Numbered from the stretch's first letter, positions 25,372 through 34,523 are shown. The stretch: 64,000 bases of DNA from Rubrivivax sp. (GCA_027485165.1 JAIXRN010000097.1:34725-98724), one strand, 5' to 3'. Notes: generated by a model from the letters alone, not told the origin. Made by a program: numbers and translations.

Positions 25372-25511
25372 AGGCCGCTCGTCTGCCGTTGTTCTGGCGT
25401 TCGTCTACCGCTCGCAGCGCCGGCGGATGTTGCCGCAGCGCCACGTCGGGGGCCAGGTCCAGCAGCCGCTGGTGGGCCGCCGTGGGCGCCGCCAGCGCGG
25501 CAGACCAGCCG

Positions 25512-26438
25512 CTATTTGAGGTAATCGAACAGCGTCATGCGCTGCACGGTCGAGAACATCTTCAGCGCAGCATCGTAGCCGGTCTGCTGGTTCTGAAAGC
25601 TGGAGATGGCCTCGATCAGGTCCAGATCTTCCGCGTTCGAACGGTCGCGTTGCGCGTCCAGCTTGGCCTGGCCCAGGCGCGATTCGATGCCGTCGATGCG
25701 GTTCAGCGCCTCGCCGGCACGCGCACGCCACTGCCCCAGGTTGGCCGACACCGCGTCGATGTCGCCGATGCCCTGGCTCACGCTGGCGGCCACCTGGGCC
25801 GATGTCTGCCCGGGCGTCAGCAAGCTGTTGACCAGGGTGTCCAGGGCCGCGAAGACCGACAGCGGCTGGCCGGGGTTGGCCGGGTCCGGTGCCGACAGGA
25901 AGGCTGCGTTGCCGTCGATCGACAGCGGCATGGCCTCGCCCGAGGACGCCAGCTGCTCGCCCGTGCTGCCGTTGAAGACCACGCCGCTGGCGCCGTCCAC
26001 CAGCGGCGGGCCGTCGCTGCCCTGGCCGCCGAACAGGTAGCGGCCGGCACCGTCGCTGCGGTTGGCCACCGCCAGCAGGTCGTTGCGCAGACCGCGGATG
26101 GCTTCGGCGATGGTGCGCCGGTCGGCGTCGGTGTAGCTGCCGTTGCCGGCGCTGATGGCCAGTTCGCGCGCCTGCTGCAGCATTTCGCCGGCGTCGCCCA
26201 GGGCCGATTCGCCCAGCGCCATGGCGTTGCGGCTGGCGTCCAGCGCACGCTGGCTGGCGCTGCTGCGGGTGATGGTGGCCAGCGCGCGTTCGGCGCGTGC
26301 GGCCGCCGCGGGGTCGTCGCTGGGGCGGTCGACGCGTTTGCCGCTGGTCAGCTGTTCCTGCGCCCGCGTCAGGTCGGCCTGGCGCTTTTGCAGCTGGGCC
26401 ACGCTGGTCTGGAAGGCGATGTTGCTGTTCACGCGCAT
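25512..26438 (-). CDS. flgL: Flagellar hook-associated protein 3 (FlgL)
   Basis: 308 residues. It shows the flagellin-like N-terminus (MRVNSNIAFQTSVAQLQKR; LTSGKRVDRPSDDPAAA) and a conserved helical C-terminus ending in FDYLK. FlgL, with FlgK, joins the hook to the filament. It is the last gene of flgGHIJKL, 42 bases after flgK. The length is in the normal range for Burkholderiales FlgL. Confidence 0.95.
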   Translation of the reverse strand: MRVNSNIAFQTSVAQLQKRQADLTRAQEQLTSGKRVDRPSDDPAAAARAERALATITRSSASQRALDASRNAMALGESALGDAGEMLQQARELAISAGNGSYTDADRRTIAEAIRGLRNDLLAVANRSDGAGRYLFGGQGSDGPPLVDGASGVVFNGSTGEQLASSGEAMPLSIDGNAAFLSAPDPANPGQPLSVFAALDTLVNSLLTPGQTSAQVAASVSQGIGDIDAVSANLGQWRARAGEALNRIDGIESRLGQAKLDAQRDRSNAEDLDLIEAISSFQNQQTGYDAALKMFSTVQRMTLFDYLK

Positions 26439-26480
26439 GGTGGGGTCTTCAGGTCAGGGTTGCAGAGCGGGCTGGCCCGT

Positions 26481-28448
26481 TCAGCCGCCGGCCGTCTGCA
26501 GCAGGGTGTCGAACAGGGACTGCGCCACTTGCAGCATCTTGGCCGACGCCTGGTAAGCCTGCTGGTACTGGATCAGCCGCGCGGCTTCTTCGTCCAGGTT
26601 CACGCCCGACTGCGAAGCGCGCGCGGTTTCGGCCTGCTGCGCCACCGCGGCCGAGATGCTGCTGGTCGATTCGCCCGACTGCACACGCGCGCCGATCTCG
26701 GCCAGCGCCTGGCCATAGCCTTCGGCGACGGTCTGGCCGTCGATGAGCCCGGCGTCGCGCAGCGCCAGCAGGGCCGTGGCGTTGCCGTTGTTGCTGGCCA
26801 GGGCGGTGGCCGGCGTGGGCACGATCACCAGGCTGTCGCCGCTGGCCGGCACGCCACTGATCTGCAGCTGGTAGCCGTTGCCGCCCTGCAGCGGCTGGCC
26901 CGGATTCCAGGGCTGCACGCTGCCGGTCAGCGACGAAGTGACTTCGTAGTCGAAGCCGTTCACCGCCGGCACCAGCCGCGTGAAGCTCAGGGTATCGGTC
27001 TGGCCGGCAAAGGGCGGCGGCGCGGCGGTCATGGCCAGCGGGCCGACCTGGGCAGTGCCGGTGTTGCCCGCGGCGACGGAGGCCACCAGCGGCGACGCCG
27101 CAGCCAGGTCGCGCGGGTCGCGCAGGACGCTTTGCAGGGTGTTGGCCGCGCGGCCCACGGTCTGCAGCACGAAGCGGTCGCCGGGCTGCGGCGGGGCAGC
27201 GCCGAAGTTGATGTCCACGCCCTGAAAGCGCGTGCTGGGACCGGGGAAGCTCTGCCGGTCGGCCGGGTCGGTGCTGAGCTGGCCGCCCACCAGGCGCGTA
27301 ACGACCCAGTTGCCGGGGTTGGCGACGTCTTCGCGCAAGTCGTAGTCGCTGGCTTTCAGCGCGCCGGGTTCGCCGCTGTACGACAGGCTGACGCTGCCCA
27401 TCACGGCGCCGCTGGCGTCGCGGGCGTTGTTGACATTGGGCTGGGCCTGCGGCGTGCCCAGCGCGAACAACGCCGGCGCCGGGTTTGCACCCATCAGGTT
27501 CACGCCGCGCTGCTGCTGCTGGTTCACGGCCAGCGCGACTTCGGCTGCCATGCGGCCGATCAGGTTGCGGCCGTCCACCAGGTCGGTGTTCTGGAAGCGC
27601 AGCAGGCCAGCCACCTGGCCGCCGCCCAGGTTGCTGGGGTCCAGCAGGTCGACCTGCGGGCCGTTCACCATGCCCACCGCCACGCGCCGCGGGTCGGCGG
27701 GGTCGGGGCGCACGGCCATCTGTGCGGCCTCGGCGCCCAGTACCAGGCGCTGGCCGCCGGCGATGAACACGCCCACCGTGCCGTCGCTGGCCGGGATGGT
27801 GCTGACCTGCACCTGTTCGCTCAGCTGCGCGATCAGCCGGTCGCGTTCGTCCAGCAGATCGTTGGCGGGCTGGCCCAGGCCGTTCATGCCCGCGATCTTC
27901 TGGTTCGACACCGCAATCGCCTGGGCCAGCTTGTTGATGCTGCTGACGCTGGTGCGCAGATCGGAAGACACGGCAGCCTGCAGGTCGTCCAGCGCCTGGC
28001 CGGCTTCGGCAAAGCGCGTGGCCATGTCGCCGGCACGCGCCAGCACCACCTGGCGCGTGGCGCTGTCGGCCGGGCGGCTGGCCAAGTCGGCCATCGTGTT
28101 GACGAAGCTGGACACGGCGTAGCCCAGGCCGGCTTCACCGGTCCTGAACAGCGTCTCCAGGCCACGCAGCTTTTCCTGCCGGCTGCCGTCCAGCGCCGCC
28201 AGCGAAGACGCGCGCGTGGCCTCGGCTGTCAGGAAGGCGTTGTGCGAACGCGTGACGGTGGCCACGTCCACGCCCTTGCCGAAGAAGCCGGCGCCGCTGA
28301 ACTGCCCCTGCGACGTATTCAGCTCCACCTGCTGGCGCGAATAGCCCTGCACATTGGCATTGCTGATGTTGTGGCCGGTGGTCTGCAGCGCGGCGTAGTT
28401 CGCCGTCATGGCCTTGACGCCCAGGCTCAGCAGGGGGGAAGCGCTCAT
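26481..28448 (-). CDS. flgK: Flagellar hook-associated protein 1 (FlgK)
   Basis: 655 residues, ATG 28448. The N-terminus has the rod/hook family signature (LSLGVKAMTANYAALQTTGHNISNANVQGYSRQQVEL) and the C-terminus the coiled-coil partner segment (SGVNLDEEAARLIQYQQAYQASAKMLQVAQSLFDTLL). The middle carries variable surface domains. FlgK forms the first hook-filament junction ring and is exported by the flagellar type III system, so no Sec signal is expected. It lies 37 bases after flgJ. Confidence 0.96.
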   Translation of the reverse strand: MSASPLLSLGVKAMTANYAALQTTGHNISNANVQGYSRQQVELNTSQGQFSGAGFFGKGVDVATVTRSHNAFLTAEATRASSLAALDGSRQEKLRGLETLFRTGEAGLGYAVSSFVNTMADLASRPADSATRQVVLARAGDMATRFAEAGQALDDLQAAVSSDLRTSVSSINKLAQAIAVSNQKIAGMNGLGQPANDLLDERDRLIAQLSEQVQVSTIPASDGTVGVFIAGGQRLVLGAEAAQMAVRPDPADPRRVAVGMVNGPQVDLLDPSNLGGGQVAGLLRFQNTDLVDGRNLIGRMAAEVALAVNQQQQRGVNLMGANPAPALFALGTPQAQPNVNNARDASGAVMGSVSLSYSGEPGALKASDYDLREDVANPGNWVVTRLVGGQLSTDPADRQSFPGPSTRFQGVDINFGAAPPQPGDRFVLQTVGRAANTLQSVLRDPRDLAAASPLVASVAAGNTGTAQVGPLAMTAAPPPFAGQTDTLSFTRLVPAVNGFDYEVTSSLTGSVQPWNPGQPLQGGNGYQLQISGVPASGDSLVIVPTPATALASNNGNATALLALRDAGLIDGQTVAEGYGQALAEIGARVQSGESTSSISAAVAQQAETARASQSGVNLDEEAARLIQYQQAYQASAKMLQVAQSLFDTLLQTAGG

Positions 28449-28485
28449 GGCGAGGCCTTTCGCGCGGGCCGCACTTCAGCGCCCG

Positions 28486-29373
28486 TCATGCCACCATCCG
28501 CTGCAGGCGCAGCGTCGTGTTGATGACCTTGCCCAGCTTCTCGGCATAGGCCGGGTCGGTGGCGTAGCCGGCACGCTGCAGGCCCTGAGCGAAGCCCTGG
28601 GCGCTGGCGGCGTTGCCCACCACCTTGGCGTAGCGCGGGCTGTCCTTCATCAGGCGGGCGTAGTCCTGGAACGATTCGGCATAGCTGGCGTAGGCGCGGA
28701 ACTTGGCCACCACCTTCTGCGCCTTGCCGTTGATGTATTCAGTGGTCGTGATCTCGGCCACCGGGCCCTTCCAGTTCGGGCCGGCCTTGATGCCGAACAG
28801 GTTGTGCGAAGGGGTGCCATCGGCATGCTTGATTTCTTTACGGCCCCAGCCGGTTTCCAGCGCCGACTGCGAAATCATGAAGGCCGCCGGGATGCCCGTG
28901 GCGGCTTCTGCCGCCTTGGCCGCGGCGCTGTGCTGCTGCACGAAGCCTGCGGCGCCGGTCTGCGGGATACGCGTGGCCTGCGGCGTGGCCGCGATCGGCT
29001 CGGGCGTGTTGTTGGCCGAAGCCGTGCTGGGGATCGGCCCCGGGGTCAGCCCCATCTGCCGTTCCAGCTGCTTCAGGATGACTTCGGACAGCCCGCCCTT
29101 CATGCCCGTCAGCTGGCTGGCGAACTGCTGGTCCAGCATCTCGGTGCCCATCTGCGAACCGGCGTTGTCCAGGTCGCTGGCCGGCACGCTGGCGCGCATG
29201 CTCTTGACCAGTTCGTTCATGAACAGCGCCTCGAACTGCTTGGCGGCTTCGCGCGCCGCGGCCTTCGGGTCGGCGCCGGCGCGGGCCTTCAACGCGTCCA
29301 GCGGCCGCGTGTCGATGGCCAGCTGGTTCGGCAGGCTGCTGCCGGGCGTGGACAGGGTGTTGATGGCGGGCAT
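28486..29373 (-). CDS. flgJ: Flagellar rod assembly protein/muramidase FlgJ
   Basis: 295 residues from ATG 29373, two bases after the flgI stop. The N-terminal rod-binding domain (AAREAAKQFEALFMNELVKSMRAS; MGTEMLDQQFASQLTG) is followed from about residue 140 by a glucosaminidase-type domain (AAKAAEAATGIPAAFMISQSALETGWGRKE, with the catalytic Glu in SALETGWG; HNLFGIKAG; FRAYASYAESFQDYARL). This dual-domain form opens the peptidoglycan for rod assembly. An in-frame extension upstream overlaps flgI and is not coding. Confidence 0.96.
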   Translation of the reverse strand: MPAINTLSTPGSSLPNQLAIDTRPLDALKARAGADPKAAAREAAKQFEALFMNELVKSMRASVPASDLDNAGSQMGTEMLDQQFASQLTGMKGGLSEVILKQLERQMGLTPGPIPSTASANNTPEPIAATPQATRIPQTGAAGFVQQHSAAAKAAEAATGIPAAFMISQSALETGWGRKEIKHADGTPSHNLFGIKAGPNWKGPVAEITTTEYINGKAQKVVAKFRAYASYAESFQDYARLMKDSPRYAKVVGNAASAQGFAQGLQRAGYATDPAYAEKLGKVINTTLRLQRMVA

Positions 29374-29375
29374 CG

Positions 29376-30503
29376 CTAGATGACCTCGATCTCGGCGTTC
29401 AGGGCGCCAGCGCTCTTCATGGCCTGCAGGATGGCCAGCAGATCCATGGGCGTGGCGCCCATCACGTTCAGGGCCTTCACCACATCGGCCAGCTTGGCGC
29501 CGGCGGGCATCTGGATCAGCGCGCCACCCTGCTGGTTGATGGCGATGTCGCTCTTGTCGGCGCGCGCGGTATCGCCACCGGCCAGCGCATTCGGCTGGCT
29601 CACCTGCGGCGTGGTGTTGATGGTCACGGTCAGGCTGCCATGGGCCACGGCGCAGGGGCCCAGGGTGACGGCGTCGTTCATCACCACCGAACCGGTGCGC
29701 GCGTTCAGCACGATGCGGGCGGCAGGCTTGGCCAGTTCCAGAGACAGGTTCTCGATGTCGGCCAGAAAAGCCACGCGTTCGCCGCCGGCGGTGGGCACGC
29801 GCACGCGCACACTGCGGCCGTCCAGCGCGTCGGCGGTGCCAGCGCCCTTGGCACGGTTGATGGCCTGGGCCACGGCGCGTGCGGTGTTGTAGTCGCTGGC
29901 GGCCAGGCCCAGGGTGATGTCGTCGCCCAGCTGCAGGCTGGTGGGCACGGCGCGTTCGACGGTGGCACCTTCGGGAATGCGGCCGGCCGACAGGTGGTTG
30001 ATCTGCACCTTCGACCCATTGGCCGCCGCGCCCGCGCCGCCCACGATCAGGTTGCCTTGCGCCAGCGCGTAGACCTGGCCGTCGGCGCCCTTCAGTGGCG
30101 TGACGATCAGGGTGCCGCCGCGCAGGCTCTTGGCATTGCCCAGCGACGAGACGTTGATGTCGATGGCCTGCCCGGGCTGCGCAAACGGCGGCAGCTGGGC
30201 CGTCACCATCACCGCGGCCACGTTGCGCAGCTGCATGCTGGTACCCGCCGGCACCGTCACGCCCAGCTGCTGCAGCATGGCGTTCAGGCTCTGGGTGGTG
30301 AAGGGCGTCTGCGTGGTCTGGTCGCCCGTGCCGTCCAGGCCCACCACCAGGCCGTAGCCCACCAACGGGTTGCTGCGCACGCCCTGCACGCTGGCCACTT
30401 CCTTGATGCGCACCGCAGCCTCTGCACCGTGGGGCCACCACAGCGCTGCACTGGCGGCGATGAAGGCCAGGGCGATGGTGATGCGCAGCAGGCGTTCGGT
30501 CAT
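29376..30503 (-). CDS. flgI: Flagellar P-ring protein FlgI
   Basis: 375 residues from ATG 30503, preceded by GAGG at good spacing; a second ATG at 30515 overlaps the flgH stop as ATGA. A cleavable Sec signal (LLRITIALAFIAASAALWW, cleavage near GAEA) precedes the conserved start VRIKEVASVQGVRSNPLVGYGLVVGLDGTGDQT. The C-terminus (NVMGATPMDLLAILQAMKSAGALNAEIEVI) is typical. It forms the periplasmic P ring of the basal body. Confidence 0.97.
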   Translation of the reverse strand: MTERLLRITIALAFIAASAALWWPHGAEAAVRIKEVASVQGVRSNPLVGYGLVVGLDGTGDQTTQTPFTTQSLNAMLQQLGVTVPAGTSMQLRNVAAVMVTAQLPPFAQPGQAIDINVSSLGNAKSLRGGTLIVTPLKGADGQVYALAQGNLIVGGAGAAANGSKVQINHLSAGRIPEGATVERAVPTSLQLGDDITLGLAASDYNTARAVAQAINRAKGAGTADALDGRSVRVRVPTAGGERVAFLADIENLSLELAKPAARIVLNARTGSVVMNDAVTLGPCAVAHGSLTVTINTTPQVSQPNALAGGDTARADKSDIAINQQGGALIQMPAGAKLADVVKALNVMGATPMDLLAILQAMKSAGALNAEIEVI

Positions 30504-30511
30504 GGGGCGCC

Positions 30512-31219
30512 TCATAGCGGCATCACGCTCAGGAACACGCGCGACAACCAGCCCGCGGCCTGCGCGTCGGCCTGGGCACCGCGGCCGCGGTGTTCCAGCC
30601 GCACGTTGGCGATCTGCGCGCTGGGCACGCTGTTGCCAGGCTGGATGGCGCGCGGGTCGACCTGGCCTGAAAAGCGCAGCACGTCGACATTGCTGTTCAC
30701 GCCGATCTGCTTTTCGCCCACGATGATGAGGTGCCCGTTGGGCAAAACCTGGCGCACGACCACGGTGATGGTGCCGCTGAAGTCGTTCGTGTTTTCGGTC
30801 GCGCCCTTGCCGGCAAAGGTGTTGGTGGCGTTGCCTTCAGCGGTGGCGCGTGCAAAGGCTGCAGGCTTCACACCCGGCAGCGCGGTGATGGCGCCTGAGA
30901 TGCTGCTGCTCTTGTCGATGCTGCTGGTGCTTTTCTGGCTGGCGCTGACCTTCTCGACGATCTGCACCACCAGAGTGTCGCCCACCAGCCGGGCGCGATG
31001 GTCTTCGAACATCGGCCGGTACTGCCCGGCCTGGTAGATGGCGCCGTTGCTGGCGGGCGCGGCTTCGGCCACCAGCGGCAGCACCGGGGCGGTGGCGGGC
31101 ATCTCCACACGCGGCTGCAGGTAGCTGCAAGCTGCCAGCGGCAGGCACGCGGGCACAAAGGCGGCGCGAAGAATGGCGCGAAATCCGGCGCGTAAGCTGG
31201 CGAACCGGGCGGCGCGCAT
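30512..31219 (-). CDS. flgH: Flagellar L-ring lipoprotein FlgH
   Basis: 235 residues from ATG 31219, which overlaps the flgG stop (TGATG). A lipoprotein signal ends in the lipobox LAAC (CLPLAACSYL). The mature part has the family blocks GAIYQAGQYRPMFEDHRARLVGDTLVVQIVEK, KSTSSIDKSSSISG and LRFSGQVDPRAIQPGNSVPSAQIANVRLEHRGRG. It builds the outer-membrane L ring. The tight overlaps on both sides point to translational coupling with flgG and flgI. Confidence 0.97.
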   Translation of the reverse strand: MRAARFASLRAGFRAILRAAFVPACLPLAACSYLQPRVEMPATAPVLPLVAEAAPASNGAIYQAGQYRPMFEDHRARLVGDTLVVQIVEKVSASQKSTSSIDKSSSISGAITALPGVKPAAFARATAEGNATNTFAGKGATENTNDFSGTITVVVRQVLPNGHLIIVGEKQIGVNSNVDVLRFSGQVDPRAIQPGNSVPSAQIANVRLEHRGRGAQADAQAAGWLSRVFLSVMPL

Positions 31220-32001
31220 CACAGCTGCGCCAGACGCTGCAGCATCTGGTCCGAGGTCTGGATGGCCTTGGAATTCAGTTCGTAGGCGCGCTGTGTAGCG
31301 ATCATGCTCACCAGCTCCTCGACCACGTTGACGTTGCTGCCTTCCACATAGCCCTGCATCAGCGCGCCCAGGCCACCGGCGTTGGGCGCGCCGGCGTTGG
31401 GCGTGCCCGAAGCCGCAGTTTCGGCATAGATGTTGCCGCCGCGCGATTCCAGCCCCGGGGGGTTGATGAAGCTGGCCAGCTGGAGCTGCCCCAGGCCCTG
31501 GGGCGCGGTCTGCCCTGGGACCTGCGCCTGCACGGTGCCGTCGGCGGCAATCGTTACCGCCAGCGCGTTGGCCGGCACGGTGATGCCGGGCTGCACCACA
31601 TAGCCGGCATTGGTGACGAGCTGCCCGTTCGCGTCGACCTGAAAGCTGCCGTCGCGGGTGTATCCGGTGGTGCCGTCGGGCAGCTGGATCTGGAAGAAGC
31701 CCTGGCCCTTGATGGCCACGTCCAGCTGGTTGGTGGTCTGCTGCAGCGTGCCCTGGCTGAAGTTGCGGGCGCTGGCGGCCACGCGCACGCCCAGGCCCAG
31801 CTGCAGCCCCGTGGGCAGGGTGCTTTGTTCACTGGTGGCGCTGCCGGCCTGGCGCAGCGTCTGGTACATCAGGTCTTCGAACACCACGCCGCCGCGCTTG
31901 AAGCCGTTGGTGCCGACGTTGGCCAGGTTGTTCGAGATGGCGTCCAGCTTGGTCTGCTGGCCTTCCATGCCGGTCTTGGCTATCCACAGGGAACGGATCA
32001 T
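31219..32001 (-). CDS. flgG: Flagellar distal rod protein FlgG
   Basis: 260 residues, the standard length. The N-terminus MIRSLWIAKTGMEGQQTKLDAISNNLANVGTNGFKRG and the C-terminus YVEGSNVNVVEELVSMIATQRAYELNSKAIQTSDQMLQRLAQL are diagnostic. It is the first gene of this run. In most beta- and gammaproteobacteria flgBCDEF stand directly upstream in the same operon, but here the next gene is a ferritin, so the usual cluster is divided. A promoter should lie in the 103 bases upstream; I see no clear sigma-28 or sigma-54 match there. Confidence 0.97.
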   Translation of the reverse strand: MIRSLWIAKTGMEGQQTKLDAISNNLANVGTNGFKRGGVVFEDLMYQTLRQAGSATSEQSTLPTGLQLGLGVRVAASARNFSQGTLQQTTNQLDVAIKGQGFFQIQLPDGTTGYTRDGSFQVDANGQLVTNAGYVVQPGITVPANALAVTIAADGTVQAQVPGQTAPQGLGQLQLASFINPPGLESRGGNIYAETAASGTPNAGAPNAGGLGALMQGYVEGSNVNVVEELVSMIATQRAYELNSKAIQTSDQMLQRLAQL

Positions 32002-32104
32002 GTCGGCGGGCGGGACGGGGCTGCGATGGCTGCCATCTTCCCGCCGGCTTGAGCCCGCCGATGGCCGGAAAAGAGACGGCTTCGGCCGGCTTTCCGCAGC
32101 CGCG

Positions 32105-32677
32105 CTATTCGGCCAGCCAGCCCTGCAGCTCGTCGGCGTGCTTCTGCTCGTCGGCCAGGATGTCTTCCAGCAGCCGGCGTGTGCTGGGGTCGCGGTCGCC
32201 CACCAGCCGCACCATCTGCGTGTAGCTTTCGATGGCCACGCGCTCGGCCGTCAGGTTGGCGCGGATCATGTCCTTCAGCGACAGCGAATCGTCATACGCC
32301 GCATGGCTGCGCTGCAACAGGCTGTCGGGCGCGAAGTCGGGCGCTCCGCCCAGCTGCACGATGCGCCGCGCCAGACGGTCGGCATGGCCCATCTCTTCCA
32401 CCGCGTGCACGGCGAATTCGTCGGCGATGCTGGGCGACGCCAGGCCCTGCGCGGTGTAGTGGTGGCGCTTGTAGCGCAGCACGCACACCAGTTCGGTTGC
32501 CAGGGCGTCGTTCAGCAGCTTCACCAGCGGTTCGCGCCAGGCTGCGGGTGCGGCGGCAGCCTGGCCGCTGTCGGACTGGCGGCGCACCTGTTCCAGCGCC
32601 GCCAGGTCCAGCGTCAGCGGCTGCGATTCAGCCAGCGACAGGGTGGTGACGTTACGGGGGTCTTGGGGCTTGGACAT
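32105..32677 (-). CDS. Bacterioferritin-like diiron protein
   Basis: 190 residues from ATG 32677 (GGAG eight bases upstream). It is a four-helix ferritin with diiron ligands at E62, E95-x-x-H98, E145 and E177-x-x-H180. Compared with classic bacterioferritin it has about 45 extra N-terminal residues rich in Ala and Gln. It stores iron or detoxifies it with oxygen or peroxide. It may equally be a Dps-like bacterioferritin relative; the heme-binding Met of true Bfr is not clearly placed. It stands between flgG and a divergent lipoprotein pair. Confidence 0.85.
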   Translation of the reverse strand: MSKPQDPRNVTTLSLAESQPLTLDLAALEQVRRQSDSGQAAAAPAAWREPLVKLLNDALATELVCVLRYKRHHYTAQGLASPSIADEFAVHAVEEMGHADRLARRIVQLGGAPDFAPDSLLQRSHAAYDDSLSLKDMIRANLTAERVAIESYTQMVRLVGDRDPSTRRLLEDILADEQKHADELQGWLAE

Positions 32678-32996
32678 GGGGGTTCTCCGGTGGTGGATGT
32701 CGGCTTGCAGGCTGCGGGCGGCGCGGTGCGGGCCTGTGCCTGGCCCGGCCTGGCCCGGCCCGGCCCGGCCCGGCCTGGCCTGGCCTGGCCTGGCCTGGCC
32801 TGCCAGCATCGCCCCGCGGCGCCGGCGGCCGCGCCAGCCAGCGGCGCGCACGGGCGTAGGACAAGCGGCCATGCGCCTCCCGCGGCCGAGGTGCCTGCGG
32901 CGCTGCGTGGCGTCTGTGCGCCAGTGCACCGACAAGCTGGCCAGCGCGGTAGATGCTCGCAGGCTGCCCCCCGGGCCCCACTTCCAAAGCTGCACC
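32678..32996. other. Divergent intergenic region with pentamer repeat
   Basis: This 319-base gap separates two divergent genes (bacterioferritin-like, and DUF4398 lipoprotein), so both promoters should lie here. Apart from the pentamer repeat at 32739-32798 it is GC-rich sequence with no convincing -10/-35 pair, riboswitch or RNA gene. No Fur-box-like AT-rich palindrome is seen in front of the ferritin gene. Confidence 0.5.
32739..32798. repeat. Tandem pentamer repeat, 12 units of CCYGG
   Basis: Twelve 5-base units follow without interruption: CCTGG and CCCGG mixed in the first seven, then five perfect CCTGG copies. The run lies 62 bases upstream of the bacterioferritin-like start and about 200 bases upstream of the DUF4398 start. 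Such runs change length by slippage; here that would alter promoter spacing rather than a reading frame. Confidence 0.9.
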
Positions 32997-33401
32997 ATGC
33001 ACCCTTTCCTGATCCATCAGCTGCTCAACCGCCAGCACTGGCGCCTGTCGTCACCGGCCCTGGCCGTGGCCGCCGCCCTGGCCCTGGTGGCCTGCGCGTC
33101 CACCCCGCCGCCTGTCACACCCATGGCCCTGGCGCAAGCCGCGGTGGCCAGTGCTGTCGCCGCCGGCGGCGTGCAGTACGCCCCAGCCGAAACGGCACTG
33201 GCCCGCGACAAGCTGGCCCGCGCCCAGACCGCACTGGCCGCCAAGGACAACGACCAGGCCCTGCTGCTGGCCGAACAGGTGCAGGTGGACGCGCGCCTGG
33301 CCGAAGCCCGCACCGAAGCCGAGAAGGCCCGCCGATCTGCCGCCGCGTTGCAGGAAGCCACCCGCGCACTGCGCGAAGAGATGGCCCGCCAGCCGCGCTG
33401 A
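32997..33401 (+). CDS. DUF4398 domain lipoprotein
   Basis: 134 residues from ATG 32997. A signal peptide with lipobox LVAC (ALALVACAST) is followed by a helical repeat region (YAPAETALARDKLARAQTALAAKDNDQALLLAEQVQVDARLAEARTEAEKARRSAAAL), the DUF4398 pattern. It lies 29 bases before the OmpA-family gene, a pairing often seen in proteobacteria. Anchored in a membrane facing the periplasm, it probably works with the OmpA protein in envelope structure; the exact role is unknown. Confidence 0.87.
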   Translation: MHPFLIHQLLNRQHWRLSSPALAVAAALALVACASTPPPVTPMALAQAAVASAVAAGGVQYAPAETALARDKLARAQTALAAKDNDQALLLAEQVQVDARLAEARTEAEKARRSAAALQEATRALREEMARQPR

Positions 33402-33430
33402 ACGCTGAACCGCACACACCAGGAACCGAC

Positions 33431-34489
33431 ATGAACCGATCCAACGACTTTCTCGCCTCTACCCCCAGCCGCCCTGCCGCTGGTGCCACAGGCAGCCGCC
33501 TGGCACTGGCGCGCCCTGCACTGTCGCGCCCTGCCCTCCCGCGCCTGGCCCTGGCCGCCGCCCTCGTGGCGGGTCTGGCGGGCCTGGCGGCCTGCGGCAC
33601 CGTGCCGCCCGACAACAGCGCCCTGACCCGCGCCCGCAGCGACTACCAGGCCGCCCAGGCCGACGCGCAGACGCAAAGCTTGGCCGCCACCGAACTGCGC
33701 CAGGCCAGCGACGCCCTGGCCCAGGCCGACGCCGCCCAGCAGCGCCGCGACGACCCGGCGCGTGTGACCCAGCTGGCCTACCTGGCCAGCCAGCGCGTGG
33801 CCCTGGCCAGCGCCACCGGCCAGCGCAAGGGCGCCGAAGCCCAGGTGGCCGAAGCCAGCGCCGCGCGCGACCAGATGCGTCTGGCCGCCCGCACGCGTGA
33901 AGCCGACCAGGCCACGCGCGACGCCGCCAGCGCCACCCGCGACGCCCAGTCGGCCACGCGCGACGCGCAGGCGGCCCAGCGTTCGGCCGCGCTGTCGCAG
34001 CAGCAGGCGCAGGCCTCGCAGCAGCAAGCGCAGGCTGCTCAACAGCAGGCGGGCGACGCCAAGCAGCGTGCCGCGATGCTGGAACAGCAATTGCGCGAAC
34101 TGGACGCCCGCAAGACCGACCGCGGCCTGGTGGTGACGATCGGCGACGTGCTGTTCGACACCGGCCGTGCCGACCTGCGCAGCGGCGGCATGCAGAACCT
34201 GCAGCGCCTGGCCACGTTCCTGAAGACCTACCCGCAGCGCAAGGCCGCGATCGAGGGCTACACCGACAGTACCGGCAGCGACGCGCTGAACCTGGCCCTT
34301 TCCAGCCGCCGCGCCGAAGCCGTGATGACCGCGCTGCTGAGCCAGGGTGTGACGCGCGACCAGCTGCAGACCCAGGGCTACGGCGAAACGCACCCGGTCG
34401 CCGGCAACACCGACGCCGCCGGCCGCCAGGCCAACCGGCGCGTGGAAGTGCTGCTGTCCGACGAGCAGGGGCGCATCAGCCCGCGCTAG
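33431..34489 (+). CDS. OmpA-family peptidoglycan-binding lipoprotein
   Basis: 352 residues from ATG 33431 with AGGAACC upstream. A long N-terminal signal ends in the lipobox LAAC (GLAACGT). The next region is DUF4398-like and then a strongly Gln/Ala/Arg coiled coil with short repeats (RDAQSATRDAQAAQ; QQQAQASQQQAQAAQQQ). The C-terminal OmpA domain (GLVVTIGDVLFDTGRADL; GYTDSTGSDALNLALSSRRAEAV; YGETHPVAGN; NRRVEVLL) binds peptidoglycan. It likely tethers outer membrane and cell wall. A terminator follows at 34524. Confidence 0.9.
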   Translation: MNRSNDFLASTPSRPAAGATGSRLALARPALSRPALPRLALAAALVAGLAGLAACGTVPPDNSALTRARSDYQAAQADAQTQSLAATELRQASDALAQADAAQQRRDDPARVTQLAYLASQRVALASATGQRKGAEAQVAEASAARDQMRLAARTREADQATRDAASATRDAQSATRDAQAAQRSAALSQQQAQASQQQAQAAQQQAGDAKQRAAMLEQQLRELDARKTDRGLVVTIGDVLFDTGRADLRSGGMQNLQRLATFLKTYPQRKAAIEGYTDSTGSDALNLALSSRRAEAVMTALLSQGVTRDQLQTQGYGETHPVAGNTDAAGRQANRRVEVLLSDEQGRISPR

Positions 34490-34523
34490 AACTCTGGCCG
34501 CGCTGGCAGCGCCGCAGTTCTTT

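Noticed and set aside
29374..30441. In-frame extension of flgJ into flgI.
   Set aside because: FlgJ homologues start at MPAIN-like sequence, and the overlapping region encodes FlgI in another frame.
32002..32104. Flagellar sigma-28 or sigma-54 promoter before flgG.
   Set aside because: No acceptable match to either consensus was seen.
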